Assembly (NCBI GenBank): GCA_001599815.1
Contig: BCIA01000006.1
Span: 2,961-66,960 of the forward strand
Direction: 5' to 3'
Source of the DNA: Furcasterigmium furcatum
Lineage: Eukaryota > Ascomycota > Sordariomycetes > Glomerellales > Plectosphaerellaceae
DNA: 64,000 nt
The notes beneath the pieces are model-generated. The model saw nothing but the letters and a program-made list of their open reading frames with translations. It did not search any database and was not told the DNA's origin. The translations under genes were made by a program, and so were the position numbers. Positions 53,181 to 64,000 of this stretch are shown here, piece by piece; the stretch's first letter is position 1; the number at the start of each line of letters is the position of its first letter.

Positions 53181-56039
53181 ATGTCCTCGGCGGTCTCGTC
53201 GTCTCTGTATTCAGCTCGAACCTTCCAACTCGATAAGGTGCCAGGGACAACTGCGAAACTTCAGTCAAGTGGAACGGAAAGCACAGCAATGGAGAACCAT
53301 CCATCCTCATCATTCTTCAACGCTCTCCTGCTACCGCCGCTGATGCCCATGCGCCCCTCACCCCTGTCGCCGACGACGGGCGCGAGTGTGAGTGCCCCAT
53401 CGTCGGCCTCGATGACCGAAAACCGCGCCAAACGACGTGCGTCTGGCGAACCCGACGATGAGGACAGCCCGCGCCAGCATTCACATCTAACCCAGCGGTC
53501 TTGGTCAGATTGGCGGCACCCCCGATCGCGACCGAAGACGTGGACTGCGCGACACATCATCACCGAAGGGACCGCGACCGGCCATTCTACAGCACACCCC
53601 GAACCGGAACCCGACCTCGGCCCGTACGTCATGCCGGCTCCCGTTGCCTCAAGAGTTCTCGTCCCCGCGACAGTCACTGCTGCAGAACCTACCCCGTATG
53701 TGCGCCGCAAACGCGCCATTGCCGCTTGTCAGTTCTGTCGTTTGCGAAAGACGAAATGCGACAATGTGCGTCCGGTGTGCGGGTCGTGTCGCCACCACCA
53801 GGCGCGATGTGTCTACACCGACGGCTCCGAGGCGGACGGGCTACAGGTCGGGATCGACGAGGCCACGACAAGGCACCGTGAAGTTCTCGAACGGCTGGAT
53901 GACATCCGAAACCTCCTCGCCCACGCATCGCCGCCCTCCGCCGATGCCCGCAATAGCGCGGTGTCAGAGTTAGGCTCACACGAGCCCGGGTTGAGCTCTT
54001 TGGCCGCCGCTGGAAACCACGACAATCTGGGTCATGTCGAGACGGAGAGCGTGTCCGACCGCCAACACCAACCCTCACCATCATCCTCAAGCCCCACGGC
54101 ATATCTTCAGTACACGAAGTGCGAGTCGATTCTCAAGTGGCCTGTCCTCAGTGTCGTCATGGATGACGAGGACGCCGCCATCGACTCTTTCATTTTCCAT
54201 GTGCACGTGCGCGGGGACGACGAAGAAGCTGAAGCAAGCCCCCCAGTCCCCATAGTTGCTGAGGGTTTGGCATCGGCCTCGGCATCTCCAGCTTCCTGCG
54301 GTAGCGGCTCCAGCCGGCAGTCCAAGTCAGCACCGTTCTTGGGCCAGGGCGCACGGGGCCAGGCCTTCGTCTCATTATGTCAAAAGTTTCTTGCTCTTGT
54401 CAACTATCGAAACCCCATTCTTGATGCCCATGACCTGCTCTCGTATGCGAGGTCTGTGGCGGAGGATGGGCTAGACTGGGATGCGAAATCTTGCATAGTG
54501 GTAAGTCTGATTCCTTCCTTTCAAACATGTCCATATCCGTCACCTGGTACCCAGCCTTGCCTGGCATTGATTACACGCACGCACCGTGATGCAGTGGCAA
54601 TTGCCTACTAATACATCCTTCAGCTTCTCGCTTGCGCTCTGGCCAGCTACTCCCGTGCCTGGACGCCTCCGCCTTTTCTTCGATCTCCCTCTTCAACCTC
54701 CGGGGCATCGGAAGCGCCGCGCCACGACTCGGCTGTTCCGCCCGACATCATGTCATCATTGGACGACGGGGCCGCTGAGGCTTATTACGAGGCTGCTCAG
54801 AAACGCTTGGGATGCCTCGGTATGTCGCTCATCGACATCCAGTGCTTCTACTTCGCGTCGCTCTTCGAGAAATTTGCCTTCCGGCCGTTGCAGGCTTGGA
54901 TGCATCTACAGCAGGCGGCCACGAGGCTACGTTTTCATCACATGAAGCGGCTTGGGGAAGAAAAGCGTCTGCACATGAGCGACCAGGAGGAACACCACGT
55001 CGACTCCAGCCCATCGACCATCAGCTATCACTTTGAACAGCGAGCGTTTTGGTCCATTCATAAGGCGGAGAGGTAAGTCTATCAACAACACCCACGGGCT
55101 TATCCCATGCTCGCCACATCGGACAGGGCGTGGTACTGATCATGCTGTTCATGGTCTTCTAGGGAGTTCGCCACGGAACTTGGCATCACCCTTGCGAGTG
55201 ATCTTGCGAGCTTTAAGTACCCAGCCGCCTTCCCCACACCCCCAGAAACTCTGAATTACTTCATCCCTCACAACGACGGCGATGACTACGGCATGTTAGA
55301 TGTGTTTTCCCCTCGGAGGAACGAGGTCATCTGGTTCTTTTATGTCGCTCACATCTCGCTCCGGCGGACCCTTGATGAAGTCCTGTCCGTCATATACGAG
55401 AAGGGCGAGCAGAACTGGATTGAGAATATTGATCTCGTCTGTCGACAGTATTACGAGTCTGAAAAGCAGATCTCTGACTGGTAGGTGTATCCCCTGTCTG
55501 TCTCTGTCTCACCACGGCCCCGAGAAGCTGACGATCATGCTCCCAGGCAATCTCATCTCCCTCAGGCAATGCGGTACGACCCAGCCTCTCAGCCAAATAA
55601 CGAGATGGGCTACTACTTCGAGGGTCGCTTCGAAGAGTGGAAGGAATGTATCCTCCGGCCTTTGGCTTACTACTGTCTGCACTACCCGCCCACAAAGCCC
55701 CCGACGCCGTCCATCGTGGCCTTAGCACAACGCCACATAACACTCTGCGTGGATTGCATTGTGCGCTGCGCCAGTTATGACCGCCATGGTGGCACATGGT
55801 TCGTCCTGCGTCGAGCCTTCCGCTGTACGCTTATCATTCTGGCGACCGTCATCGGCGGCGGGCCCCTACAGCCGCCGGAGAATTGGCAGGAGCTGGCGAG
55901 CATAGCGATCGCGACTTTGGCGCGCTGGTCTGCCGGCGTGCGGGATCTACAGCGTATGAAAAGAGTCTTAGATCGGGTTTTCCTAGCTGTGTGCGATGTT
56001 GAGGCTGCTAGAATACCAGGTGAAGGCCGGGGAGTGTGA
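53181..56039 (+). CDS. Zn2Cys6 transcription factor with extended N-terminus
   Basis: Exons are 53181-54500, 54624-55072, 55163-55480 and 55547-56039, giving 859 aa; introns are 123, 90 and 66 nt. The N-terminal ~180 residues are Ser/Pro-rich and disordered. The zinc cluster follows at ACQFCRLRKTKCDNVRPVC, GSC and RHHQARC, a perfect six-cysteine spacing. A fungal transcription-factor domain comes next (LGMSLIDIQCFYFASLFEKF, FWSIHKAER, SLRRTLDEVLSVIYEKG). The start could also be the ATG at 53289. The overall pattern is like sugar-utilisation regulators, and it follows a sugar transporter, but I cannot assign a specific regulator. Confidence 0.88.
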
Positions 56040-56220
56040 GCAAGAGGATAGTGGTTTACAGTTACTTAACAAAAGAGCGCAGCCCCGATGGAGTACGTGT
56101 TGTCCAGTCCAACCCATCATATCTACGGTTGCCCTGTAGTAGGCCGACGTAGACACAGCATATGATAGGCCTTGGTATCCTTGGCCCTTATTCTCCGCCA
56201 CTCAACTTCTCCCGGGTTCC

Positions 56221-57639
56221 CTATCGGCTCCTATTCGCCGCACTACGAATGTATGGCTCGAGCGGAAAAACCTCATTGTCAGGCCGAACATCCTTATAGA
56301 TCTGGTCCCATCTCTTCTGGAGGACTTTGGGGGTGGCCCACGCATTCTCCGGGTCTCGCAGCCAAAGGCGGAGCAGATGGCGCCTGGAATAGATTTATCA
56401 GCCCAAGTTCCTCTTGCTCAGCTGTGCATGGTGGGTGGACTTACTGCTTCTCGCCTTCGTTGACGAAGCCGTCGCGAGCATGGAATATGCTGAGGTTGTT
56501 GACGTACTGGATGTCACCTTTTTGAAACTCCGTGTTGACGCAGAATTTCTCCCCGATAAAGTGCAAAGTATCCAAGGCCTCGGCCTGGGCTTCCGTGATG
56601 GGCGGGATCTCTGGGCTGCGTGGCAGGGCCCCAAATCCTACAAAGTACCGGCGTCCGTACTGCAGGGAAACCCTCTGAGGGGCAGTCTCGGTGGCGGGCA
56701 AAAGGTGCATCAGTGGCCTCTCCATCCATTGCTTGTCGGCCTTTTCGAATCTAAAAGCTCATCAGCACACAATAGAATCTCGGGATATCTGGTGACCTAC
56801 ACTTCCATATCCCACGTCTCGGACAGGGTGTGAATCAGGTCGGGCCGGGTCCGGGCAATCTCGTTGTATACCCGCCATGTACTGGCCAGTTTGCTCGCAC
56901 CGCCCTCTTTGGCGGTCTCGAGGGCGAAGAGGGCAACAATGTCACCCGAGTCGGTGTGGAAGACCTGCTTATCCGTGGTGTAGGCGGGACTACCGATAAT
57001 ATTGTTGGGGTCGGCGTTACTGAGGTCCTTGACGTGGGTGAGGACGACGTCGGCGGGCCTGCCGTCATACTTGTGGTCCTGCCGGCCTCGCTGTGCGGCC
57101 ACGTGGGCAGACAATCCAGTGTAGATGATGATGTTCTCCTCCCGGGTATGCTCGTCAACGTTGATGCCGCGGATAACGAAAAAGCCGTGACCACTGTGCA
57201 ACTCTTTGGAAAGGCGTCGGAGCTCAGAATGCAGGTTGGGCAACGGGAAGGTTTCGACGGTAATATGGCCGTACGAAAGATTGAGTGCTATTCAGCCTTA
57301 GCTCTCTCACAAGTACGGGTCTTCCCAATAGACAGCAAATGACGGACATTGGAAGTGAGCGACAGCTCGGTCCACCTCGGCCAGCTGCTCGACGTTCAGG
57401 ACGTAAGTCCAGTTGTACGTATCTGCCAGTGTTGCGCCCTCCCACACGGTTGGTCCCATCAGCTGAGTCGGGAAACCCTCGGGCACCTTGCTAGGGAGGT
57501 TGCCCTCGGCCAGGCGCCTGGTGACACGGGCCCGCCAGTTGTCATAGTCAGGCGCATAATTGATTTCGGGCTGACCGGGGGGCTGCTGGGCGGCCGGAGT
57601 GACCCAGGTGACGGCAGTGGTGGTAGTACTTGTCGACAT
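56221..57639 (-). CDS. TauD-family Fe(II)/2-oxoglutarate dioxygenase
   Basis: Exons are 57639-57348, 57287-56801, 56750-56445 and 56383-56221, giving 415 aa; introns are 60 (donor GTCCGT), 50 and 61 nt. The N-terminus is Thr-rich and polar. Metal ligands are His and Asp in QVFHTDSGDIVAL and His in NNLSIFHARDGF; RHLLRLWLRDPENAW near the end carries the 2-oxoglutarate Arg. EVEVFEKAD-like and YFVGFGALPRSPEIP blocks are typical of the fungal TauD branch. Length and order match fungal taurine-catabolism-type dioxygenases. It shares a 485-bp divergent promoter with an anion transporter; a sulfonate or similar acid substrate is plausible. Confidence 0.9.
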
Positions 57640-58124
57640 GGTGGCTGATGGGTTGGGACTGGGCTCGAGAAGGCGAGGGTTTGGGTCGTCGTTTTAAGTA
57701 CCAATAAACGACCGACATGTTCTGCCTTCCACTCCCAGTTCAAGCTGGCACATTTTAGAGCCAATGATACCCAGAATCCCAGCCAGAAGTTCGGACCTTT
57801 TTTAGTCAGCTACCTGGGGTCCCTTAGGTTGTACGGAGCTATCGGAGGATTGCGTGCTTCGCGTCCAGTATTTGTACATTCCGTCGTATCCACAGCATCA
57901 AGGTTGGACGATTTCACCATCATGGATCTCGGAAACCACCCAGCCAACCAGATGGTCCTATCCGTAAAGAGCAACCAGGAGTCCGAAGATGAGTTCAGGG
58001 ATCTGGACATGAATATATATCAACCGTTTTCTTGTCACTCACTGTGATTCGGAATGTCTCAACATCAAAACCCTCTCCCTTTTCTACTACATACCTCCTC
58101 CTCATTCGCACAGCTAAACTCAAA
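57640..58124. promoter_or_regulatory. Shared promoter of TauD-family dioxygenase and anion transporter
   Basis: The start codons are 485 bp apart and divergent. A CCAAT box occurs near 57700. I did not see a clear CYS3/MetR-type palindrome. Confidence 0.5.
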
Positions 58125-60158
58125 ATGGCTCCCAACAACGTTGACGACGCGTCCATTGCCATCTCCCCAGAGGTCAATAGCGAGCTGAGAACAGCAAAGC
58201 GTGCCGGCAAAGAGAACGTTGTCTCGGACGATGCCACGACACTCTCAGACATCGAGCTGGCTCGAGAGGCGGCCCTCACCGCGCTGACTGTTGAAGAAGA
58301 GAAGAAACTCATCCGTAAGGTTGACTGGCGCTTGATTCCTCTGCTAGCCATGCTGTACCTCGTGAAGAAGCTGGATGAGAACAACGTATGTCTCCTGACG
58401 CCCAGAGCTCCCTTGCATCCGGTCTGTTAACATCGTTAGGTATCCCACGCGCGCATCATGAACAAGGGCACAGAGATGAACATCCTGACTCAGCTCGGCA
58501 TCACATCGGACCAGTTCGGCATGGTTACAGTTCTGTATACGGTGAGTGGTGGACGGCATCAGACTTACTGCTGTTGGTGTTCTTTGAGCTAATCGAGGAT
58601 AGGTCCCTTACATCCTGGCTGAAATCCCGTCCAACCTGTTGCTGAAGAGGTTCAAGCCTTCCCGCTGGCAATCCAGAATCATGCTCTCCTGGGGTATCGT
58701 CACCGCCTGCACGGCAGCAGTCCACAACTTGGCCGGTCTCTACGCTTGCCGGTTCTTCCTTGGTTTGGTAAGTTCTTTCTTGTCCAGCCTCCTGGTTTCC
58801 GTGAGGATAAGCCACTAACAAGATATAGACCGAGGCTGGAATGTTCCCCGGGATCATTCTCCAGCTGTCGTACTGGTACCGCCCCGACGAGATCGCTGTC
58901 CGTCTGATGTGGATTTGTAAGTTGAGACTTCACACTGGCATCATATGCAGTTCAGCTGACAGGTCCCAAGTCGCCTTGGGTAATGTGTCCGGTATTCTTG
59001 GCGGTGTGTTGGCCTACGGCTTCCATGCTGTGTCTGGAGCAGGAGGATTGTCCGGCTGGCAATGGTACGCGTATTGACCTATCCCTCAGGAGCTGCTTAG
59101 CTGTATTACTGACCATGTTCTCGCTAGGCTCTTTGTGTTTGAGGGTGTCTGCACAGTGCTTCTGTCAGCTCTTGTTTTCGTCGCCCTGCCTGACTGTTTG
59201 TCCGATTTCTTTCCTGCAGTAGTGAAAGCGTATCTGACCTTGATCAGTCCCTGGCAACACAAAATGGCTGTCCACCGTCGAAAGCGCATTCCTCCAGGCC
59301 CGTCTACCACAGAACGCCCCGCGTTCTTCGGAGAAGAACTTTGTTGGCAGTGAAATTATTTCCACTCTCAAGGACAAGCGTCTCTGGCTCTTTACGCTCA
59401 GCTGGGCTCTGATGACGTGCGGGAAAAACGGCATCGACTTCTACCGCCCGACCATTATCGCCAACATGGGTTTCAGGTATGTTATATCTGCTCAACTAAG
59501 GAAGAATGTTGGGTGCTAAGTCAAATTTCAGCGACATCGCCACCGCCCAGATTCTCAACATTCCCACATCCTTTGTAGCCATCGTCCTGATCCTCTCGCT
59601 GGGTACCTGGTCGAACAAGGCAAAGATCCCTGTTCCCCTGTTCCCCATCGGATGCACCGTCGTTATCGTTGCCATGTACTCTATTCTCGTGACATACCCC
59701 AACGACATTGGCGTGTACCTTGGGATGATGATCGGCATCGCCTGCGGCACCGCCTGGTTCCCGTGAGACAATCATTCTTGCTCCTTTTCTTCCCGTAATC
59801 TTCTATTGCTAACACTTTTTTCAGACTCATGTGGCCGTGGCGCGCTCAGACAGTCAACGGTGCCACCGGATCCGCCTTTGCGATTGGCTTCGTCAACAGC
59901 TACGGACAAGTCGGTGACGCCCTCGGGCCGCAGATGTTCCAAGAGAAATACGAGCCATCGTATCAACTTCCTTTTAGCCTCTCTATGGGCCTCGTCGGGC
60001 TTTGCGGCATCGTCAACGGCGTGACGTGGTGGGTGACGCACCAGACGGAGAGCGACACACGCAAGCACAAGCGGGCGAGGATCCTGGCGAAGAAGAATAA
60101 CGAGGCTGTACTGGACGATGTTGTGGACCGGGACTTAGAGCGCAAACTTCGTGTCTAA
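58125..60158 (+). CDS. MFS anion:cation symporter, Dal5/allantoate-permease type
   Basis: Nine exons are 58125-58385, 58440-58541, 58603-58767, 58829-58916, 58971-59064, 59128-59195, 59248-59476, 59532-59762 and 59825-60158, giving 523 aa; introns are 52-63 nt. The start of TM1 reads KVDWRLIPLLAMLYLVKKLD, and TEAGMFPGIILQLSYWYRPD is the ACS-family loop-helix motif; ARLPQNAPRS lies in the central loop and WPWRAQTVNGATGSAFAIGF near TM11. The intron-4 acceptor (58970) was chosen because WIFALGNVSGILGG continues the family sequence. Members import allantoate, nicotinate, sulfonates or dipeptides. Its divergent pairing with a TauD-type dioxygenase suggests uptake of that enzyme's substrate. Confidence 0.9.
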
Positions 60159-61112
60159 TCTTGCTGGGTAACTATTCCTCGGAGGTGAAGGGAAAGGGAG
60201 TTGACCTAGGGAAGGGGAAGGGAGAAGTGAAGATGCAGGTAGCTGGGGAGTGGTGAGACGGCCCAAGCGGGTAATGCGATTCATTCCGAGGAGAAAGTTT
60301 TAACGTCAACAAATACACGTATACAATCAGTCTTTTGGAAAGTCATAGATTCTAAAGAGTCCGAATGATTTGCAAAGACAACACAAACTCACGGAGACAA
60401 ACATGTTTTGCAGAATCAGTAACTTCCGCGTGGTCAATCAGCAGATTTCGCGGACAATCATCGACATCCGTGATGCAATGATGCGAAAGTCCGCAACTCT
60501 GTGGCTCTGTGGCTCTGTGGTACCGACAAGTACGCCTGATACCGGTTTGATGCACACGGGATTCCCTTCTTGTCGCTGCATTTGCATTGTTGTTGCAGAC
60601 CTCATGTCCTCTTGCCAATGGCACTGATCTCATTGCTGGTATCTTTCTAAGTCTCGAGAGACCACAGCTTCAACTTCGGTCTTGCCCACTCCAACACAGC
60701 AGGGCTAGCTTATCCGCGGTTGGCAGTGCCACCATGGCCTTGGTTCAGGGGCCATCCATGGATGATTGCATCGCTTGCCACCACACGGCACCCGGTCATC
60801 AGCGGAGGATTGTGTGACTGGCAGAAAACCTCCGCTGTGGGGCAGAGGAAACAAAAAAGGTCCGCGGCGGAGGGAGGCCGGAGGATTTCCCCACTTTCAA
60901 TGCCGATCTAGCGTCAAGTAATTATCCCAAAGACCTGCATCCAAAGGGGTCAGGGGGACGGCCCGACCATAGGTTGTTAGCTTAGGAGACACAGCTTCCC
61001 CATTAACCAACTTTGAAGAATACCACTTTGCAATACGCCACCCGGAATCGAGTCAACGGTTACACATCCCTCACGGGCTAGTCGAGAAACATCGGAAAAA
61101 ACGACACACAAG
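60159..61112. other. Intergenic region with a short tandem repeat
   Basis: This 954 bp lies between the anion transporter and the TPR gene. CTCTGTGG is repeated three times without gaps at 60497-60520. Short frames have no family resemblance. Confidence 0.5.
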
Positions 61113-62888
61113 ATGGGATCCTACTCGCCTCATTCAGCTCCGGCCCTGCGGGCATCGCACGATCCATACTATGACCTGGGCAACTTCAGTCTCAAGGTCA
61201 GCACCACCTCCCCCGAGGCTCAGGTGTGGTTCAACCGGGCCCTGGTGTGGACGTACTGCTTCAACCATGATGAAGCTATTGTGTGCTACAAGCAGGCCAT
61301 CGCCCACGATGAGAACCTCGCCCTCGCGTACTGGGGGCTCTCATTCTGCTCAGGTCCCAACTACAATCGGACCTGGAGGCTGTTTGACGAGGCGGACCGG
61401 CGGATGGCCGTGGACCTGTGCTTCACATACTCGCAACAGGCGCTGCATAGAGCCGCCGGCGCGTCACCATGGGAGCAGGGGCTTATAGAGGCCCTGGGGA
61501 GCCGCTTCCCGGATGACAACCCGGATCGCGATCTCGCAGCCTGTGACCGGGCGTATGCGGATGCTATGAGGGAGGTATACGAGCGGTTTGGAGAGAATGA
61601 TTTCAATATCATCACGCTGTTTGCCGACGCGCTGATGAACGTCGCGCCCCGCAGGCTGTTCGACACTGCCAGCGGCCAGCCGATCCCCACGACGCCCGTC
61701 TTCGAGGTTAAAGACCTCCTGGAGGCAGCGCTGCAGATGCCAGGCGTTGAGATGCACCCTGGCGTCGCGCACATGTACATCCACCTTATGGAGATGTCTG
61801 CCACGCCCGAGGCGGCCCTTCCCGCGGCCGACATGATACGCGACCAGATCCCGGACACGGGACATACGTACCACATGCCGGCACACATTGATGTGCTGGT
61901 GGGGGATTACCGACGGGCTGTCGAGTACAACCTCAAAGCGACGCTGGCCGACGACGTCTTCTTCCAGGGGAACAATCACCTCACCTTTTACAGTTACTAC
62001 CGGCTGCACAATTACCACTCCCTCATCTACGCGGCCATGCTGGGAGGCAAGTCAAAGGCAGCGCTGACGGCGACGGACCGCATGGAAGCCGCAGTCACGG
62101 AACGCCTTCTGCGCACGGAAAAGCCCGCTCTCGCCAACTGGATGGAGTTCTTCAAGGCTGTTCGCGTCCACGTGTACATCCGTTTCGGCATGTGGGACGA
62201 GCTTAAGCAGCTCAGGCCGCTCAAGGACAGGCACCTATACTGTGTAACCAATGTCATGCGTCATTACGGTAAGGCCATCGCGCATGCCGCCACCGGTGAG
62301 GTTGACGAGGCCGATGCAGAGCACGAGCTCTTCCGAGAGGCGTCGAGGCTCGTGCCTCCGGAGCGCCTCGACTTTCCCAACAAGATCTGCGACATACTCC
62401 AGGTAGCGTCCGCCATGCTGGATGGGGAGATTGAGTACCGCCGCGGTAACTATGCCACATCCTTCAAGCGCCTGCAGGATGCCGTCGCTCTCGAGGATGA
62501 GCTCCCCTTTGCCGAGCCTTGGGGGTGGATGCTTCCAGCGCGACACGCCTATGCAGCGCTGTCTCTAGAACAGGGCCACGTTGAGCAGGCGGCCATCGCG
62601 TACGCCGAGGACCTGGGCCTCTATCCGACCCCAAAGCGGGCTCACCAGCATCCAAACAACGTGTGGGCGTTGCACGGCTACCATGAATGCCTCGTGCGGC
62701 TGGGGAGAGACGCGGAGGCCATCATCATCGGCAGGCAGCTGAAGCACGCAGCTGCGGAGGCAGATGTCAAGATTACATCGTCGTGTTTCTGCAGGTTTGG
62801 CGCGCTCACGTCGGGTAAACGTGTTAACAATGGCACATCGTGCGGTGGTCTGTGCGGGACAGACGATTGCTCACAGCCGGAGCGTTAA
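61113..62888 (+). CDS. Tetratricopeptide-repeat protein
   Basis: Single exon, 591 aa. TPR-type helices appear throughout: AQVWFNRALVWTYCFNHDEA, ALAYWGLSFCSGPNYN, the middle ALMNVAPRRLFDTASGQPIP, HPGVAHMYIHLMEMS, and the C-terminal HAYAALSLEQGHVEQAAIAY. HTYHMPAHIDVLVGDYRRAV is a notable His-rich stretch, repeated in character at GNNHLTFYSYYRLHNYHSL. This resembles a widespread cytosolic TPR family of bacteria and fungi with no known activity. The C-terminus is Cys-rich (SSCFCRFG, CGGLCGTDDC), unlike the rest. No signal peptide; partners unknown. Confidence 0.85.
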   Translation: MGSYSPHSAPALRASHDPYYDLGNFSLKVSTTSPEAQVWFNRALVWTYCFNHDEAIVCYKQAIAHDENLALAYWGLSFCSGPNYNRTWRLFDEADRRMAVDLCFTYSQQALHRAAGASPWEQGLIEALGSRFPDDNPDRDLAACDRAYADAMREVYERFGENDFNIITLFADALMNVAPRRLFDTASGQPIPTTPVFEVKDLLEAALQMPGVEMHPGVAHMYIHLMEMSATPEAALPAADMIRDQIPDTGHTYHMPAHIDVLVGDYRRAVEYNLKATLADDVFFQGNNHLTFYSYYRLHNYHSLIYAAMLGGKSKAALTATDRMEAAVTERLLRTEKPALANWMEFFKAVRVHVYIRFGMWDELKQLRPLKDRHLYCVTNVMRHYGKAIAHAATGEVDEADAEHELFREASRLVPPERLDFPNKICDILQVASAMLDGEIEYRRGNYATSFKRLQDAVALEDELPFAEPWGWMLPARHAYAALSLEQGHVEQAAIAYAEDLGLYPTPKRAHQHPNNVWALHGYHECLVRLGRDAEAIIIGRQLKHAAAEADVKITSSCFCRFGALTSGKRVNNGTSCGGLCGTDDCSQPER

Positions 62889-62983
62889 GAAATAGAACAA
62901 AACTACCGTCCATGAGTCTCTGATTCGTTCAGTTCTACCACTCTTTTCAGCAAGGGTTAATCCGTCAGGCACATCTCATATCC

Positions 62984-64000
62984 CTAGGCCAAGGCATCCT
63001 CAAACTGCTGAATCTTAGACCTAACCTCGTCAACGACTCTGTAACATGGAATCAGTGCCCTGGCCGCCGTGCTCTGGGGACAAACATCTGACGGGTCGGG
63101 ATCAACGTCGCCCTTTTCCTTCCAACAACGCCCCTCTTGGTCCGGACATTCCCTGTGGCCGATGAGGTGCCGTTGGCGCTGCCTCTCGGCAAACTGCCCG
63201 CCAAGATCCGCGAGCCTCTCGGCGTCGCTTTTTAGGCCTTCCGTAACGAGGTCGTAGAATCGGTCGTTGCTCGTGCGGAAGCCGAGCGGTGGAGAGTCAG
63301 CCTCGGCTTCGCCGAGCATGAGGTAAACTGTGTCGCCGCCCATGTTCCTCTCTGTGAGGCCGATGCAGTAGTCCTTGAGCCAATGCAGATACCGCTGGTA
63401 GCCGGCCGTGACCTTGAGAGAGAGACGGCCGATGAGCAGGACGTTCTGTAGGGTGACGCGGGGGGGCTTGGACATGTCGTAGCACCTGGGGCACGTCAAG
63501 AGCCTGTCGAACAAGTCGGTGCCCTGACGGAGGGTATGTACCATGCTGTGGGACACGACGTCGCTGTTTAACGATCTCATCACATCGAACACCTGTTTTG
63601 CGCAGTCGCACGGCTGTTCTGGCTCAACTGCCGCCGCCGGTCCCGACGCTGATGCCGATGCTGCCACTGCAGATGCGGGGGCGGCGGCGCTGGGGGAGAG
63701 CTCCGAATCATGAACGACGCTGGTCAGACAGCTCCAGAAGGAGTCTAAAGGCAACGCGTCTAGCTGCCCGCTCATATTGAAGTCGAGGAAGGGCAGCGTG
63801 CTAAAGTCATCGCTACTGAAGGCAGCGCCATGCGACTCTTGTGAAGTCCACTCGGCCGACGCGACGGACAGTTGCATGTCGGCCGAACTGCTGGGCGTGA
63901 CTACCGAGGAGCCTTCGTCGCCGAAGGACCTGAATGGAGTCGTGTAGTGGGATTGCCGGTGATGGGTGCCACGGGTCGTGTCTTGCTGTCCGTTCTGGTG
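62984..64000 (-). CDS. AflR-like regulator, C-terminal part (gene continues past window edge)
   Basis: The frame is open from the TAG near 62984 up to the window edge; it continues in the same frame through TPFRSFGDEGSSVVTPSSSA beyond the ATG at 63877, so that ATG is probably internal. CDCAKQVFDVMRSLNSD, LTCPRCYDMSKPPRVTLQN and KVTAGYQRYLHWLKDYC match the C-terminal domain of AflR-type Zn2Cys6 regulators of secondary metabolism. An Ala/Ser-rich stretch precedes it. The zinc cluster itself would lie past 64000 and is not seen. If complete, it suggests a metabolite cluster to the right. Confidence 0.75.
   Translation of the reverse strand, partial: HQNGQQDTTRGTHHRQSHYTTPFRSFGDEGSSVVTPSSSADMQLSVASAEWTSQESHGAAFSSDDFSTLPFLDFNMSGQLDALPLDSFWSCLTSVVHDSELSPSAAAPASAVAASASASGPAAAVEPEQPCDCAKQVFDVMRSLNSDVVSHSMVHTLRQGTDLFDRLLTCPRCYDMSKPPRVTLQNVLLIGRLSLKVTAGYQRYLHWLKDYCIGLTERNMGGDTVYLMLGEAEADSPPLGFRTSNDRFYDLVTEGLKSDAERLADLGGQFAERQRQRHLIGHRECPDQEGRCWKEKGDVDPDPSDVCPQSTAARALIPCYRVVDEVRSKIQQFEDALA

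Noticed and set aside
1..64000. CRISPR arrays, rRNA genes or bacterial operons
   Set aside because: No regular spacer-repeat pattern, no rRNA-like sequence, and the genes have spliceosomal introns.

Overview
This is a 64 kb piece of a filamentous ascomycete genome (Pezizomycotina, most likely a Sordariomycete). The evidence is short GT-AG introns of about 45-120 nt, PTH11-type receptors, many fungal Zn2Cys6 regulators with fungal transcription-factor domains, MFS sugar permeases, a fungal Helitron relic, and an AT-rich left edge with the CA/TG-depleted look left by repeat-induced point mutation (RIP). Nearly every intact gene is catabolic, transport or regulatory, so this is an accessory, possibly subtelomeric, region rather than a housekeeping one. 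Exon boundaries below come from splicing by eye; for each intact multi-exon model the summed exon length is a multiple of three and no internal stop remains.

Layout. 1-2640 is a RIP-mutated transposon graveyard (chromodomain gypsy relic, a second transposon-type relic, three degenerate ~190 bp repeats). 3.2-12.6 kb holds a secreted GMC oxidoreductase, a PTH11-like receptor, a dead patatin gene, an alpha/beta hydrolase and a second PTH11-like receptor. 13.0-14.2 kb is a Helitron relic. 14.9-25.5 kb is the most coherent cluster: a YkoF-family protein, a DUF2264 protein, a GH88 unsaturated glucuronyl hydrolase, a Zn2Cys6 regulator and a lactose-permease-type MFS transporter. DUF2264 and GH88 share one divergent promoter that carries a perfect CGG-N12-CCG inverted repeat. 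25.9-34.5 kb holds two more Zn2Cys6 regulators, an aldo/keto reductase, a short-chain dehydrogenase and an EthD protein. 34.6-36.4 kb is a frameshifted sugar transporter. 38.3-40.4 kb is an SNF-family (sodium:neurotransmitter symporter) transporter with a dense group of PacC-like sites upstream.

43.2-49.5 kb holds a membrane-anchored thioredoxin with a CPPC active site, a RidA protein with an apparent secretion signal, a secreted L-amino-acid oxidase transcribed divergently from it, and a TauD/TfdA dioxygenase. 50.8-56.0 kb is another sugar transporter and a fourth Zn2Cys6 regulator. 56.2-60.2 kb is a divergent pair: a second TauD-family dioxygenase and a Dal5-type anion transporter. A cytosolic TPR protein follows. 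The window ends inside a gene resembling the C-terminal part of AflR-type regulators.

Two working hypotheses stand out. First, the GH88/DUF2264/MFS/regulator block looks like an import-then-cleave pathway for an unsaturated-uronate oligosaccharide, because neither enzyme shows a secretion signal; the DUF2264 frame is broken by an amber codon, so the pathway may be decaying. Second, the divergent amino-acid oxidase and signal-bearing RidA would chemically complement each other outside the cell, since the oxidase makes imines and RidA hydrolyses them. Their shared intergenic region carries twelve GATA-type sites, which suggests nitrogen control.
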